From positions 1 through 31,501 of the forward strand of contig CAYYJM010000041.1 in NCBI GenBank assembly GCA_964471755.1: a stretch of DNA of 31,501 nucleotides, in the 5' to 3' direction. This stretch comes from CAYYJM01 sp964471755. Its GTDB lineage: Bacteria; Planctomycetota; Planctomycetia; Gemmatales; Gemmataceae. Shown piece after piece: positions 31,414 to 31,501 of the stretch (its first letter is position 1; each line of letters starts with the position of its first letter). Under the pieces are notes generated by a model. It saw only the letters and a list, made by a program, of their open reading frames with translations. It was not told the origin of the DNA and made no database searches. The position numbers were made by a program, and so were the translations under genes.

Positions 31414-31501
31414 TCTTCGTCGTCAAATACCCGCCGGCAACCGTCGCTGGCTATCGGCAGTAAGGAAAGTAATGCACGCTTGGCCTGATGTTTGCAGCGG
31501 T

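Overview
The window looks like about 31.5 kb of chromosome from a GC-rich planctomycete, probably of the Gemmata/Gemmataceae type. This is an inference from the DUF2760 protein, several small proteins of planctomycete character, PKD and DUF3352-like secreted proteins, very long spurious antisense frames (high GC3), and intergenic palindromes built on a GGCGTNAGCCC core. No phage, plasmid, IS, CRISPR, rRNA or tRNA was seen.

Layout. 75-2309: SWIM/SNF2 helicase at the left edge. 2310-2863: gene-free stretch with hairpins. 2864-5979: plus-strand genes (unknown 147 aa, aquaglyceroporin-like channel overlapping a COG0523 metal-chaperone GTPase, then a small ParB-like/71-aa gene pair). 5985-9331 (minus): an operon-like set of threonine-synthase-like PLP enzyme, MoaD/ThiS-like sulfur carrier, 116-aa unknown and MoeB/ThiF-like E1, preceded by a promoter, a clear SAM-I (S-box) riboswitch and a hairpin that would bury the ribosome binding site. 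9457-10797: membrane-anchored PKD protein. 10817-12827 (minus): mtnB-mtnD-mtnC of methylthioadenosine salvage, divergent from cysK (12935-13876, interrupted by ten N). 13976-15703: divergent DUF2760 and rhomboid protease genes. 16082-19138: a small anchored protein whose end overlaps a GT87-like membrane glycosyltransferase, a VWA protein and a lone receiver domain. 19375-22941: an 88-aa protein with a good promoter, then ECF sigma, zinc-finger anti-sigma and a secreted 592-aa protein. 23076-29730 (minus): coiled-coil protein, TreS-maltokinase fusion and OtsA-OtsB fusion. 30028-31371: class III aminotransferase.

How it fits together. The 6-14 kb part is a sulfur amino acid neighbourhood: SAM-controlled carrier/E1/PLP operon, MTA salvage and cysteine synthase. 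The main lead is that SAM repression of a threonine-synthase-like gene has the wrong sign for a pure threonine enzyme, because high SAM should send O-phosphohomoserine towards threonine. With the co-transcribed sulfur carrier and E1, this suggests a carrier-thiocarboxylate route to homocysteine/methionine. The right third makes and interconverts trehalose, trehalose-6-phosphate, maltose and maltose-1-phosphate. Near-perfect inverted repeats sit in two convergent gene gaps, in one tandem gap and inside the SAM-controlled operon.
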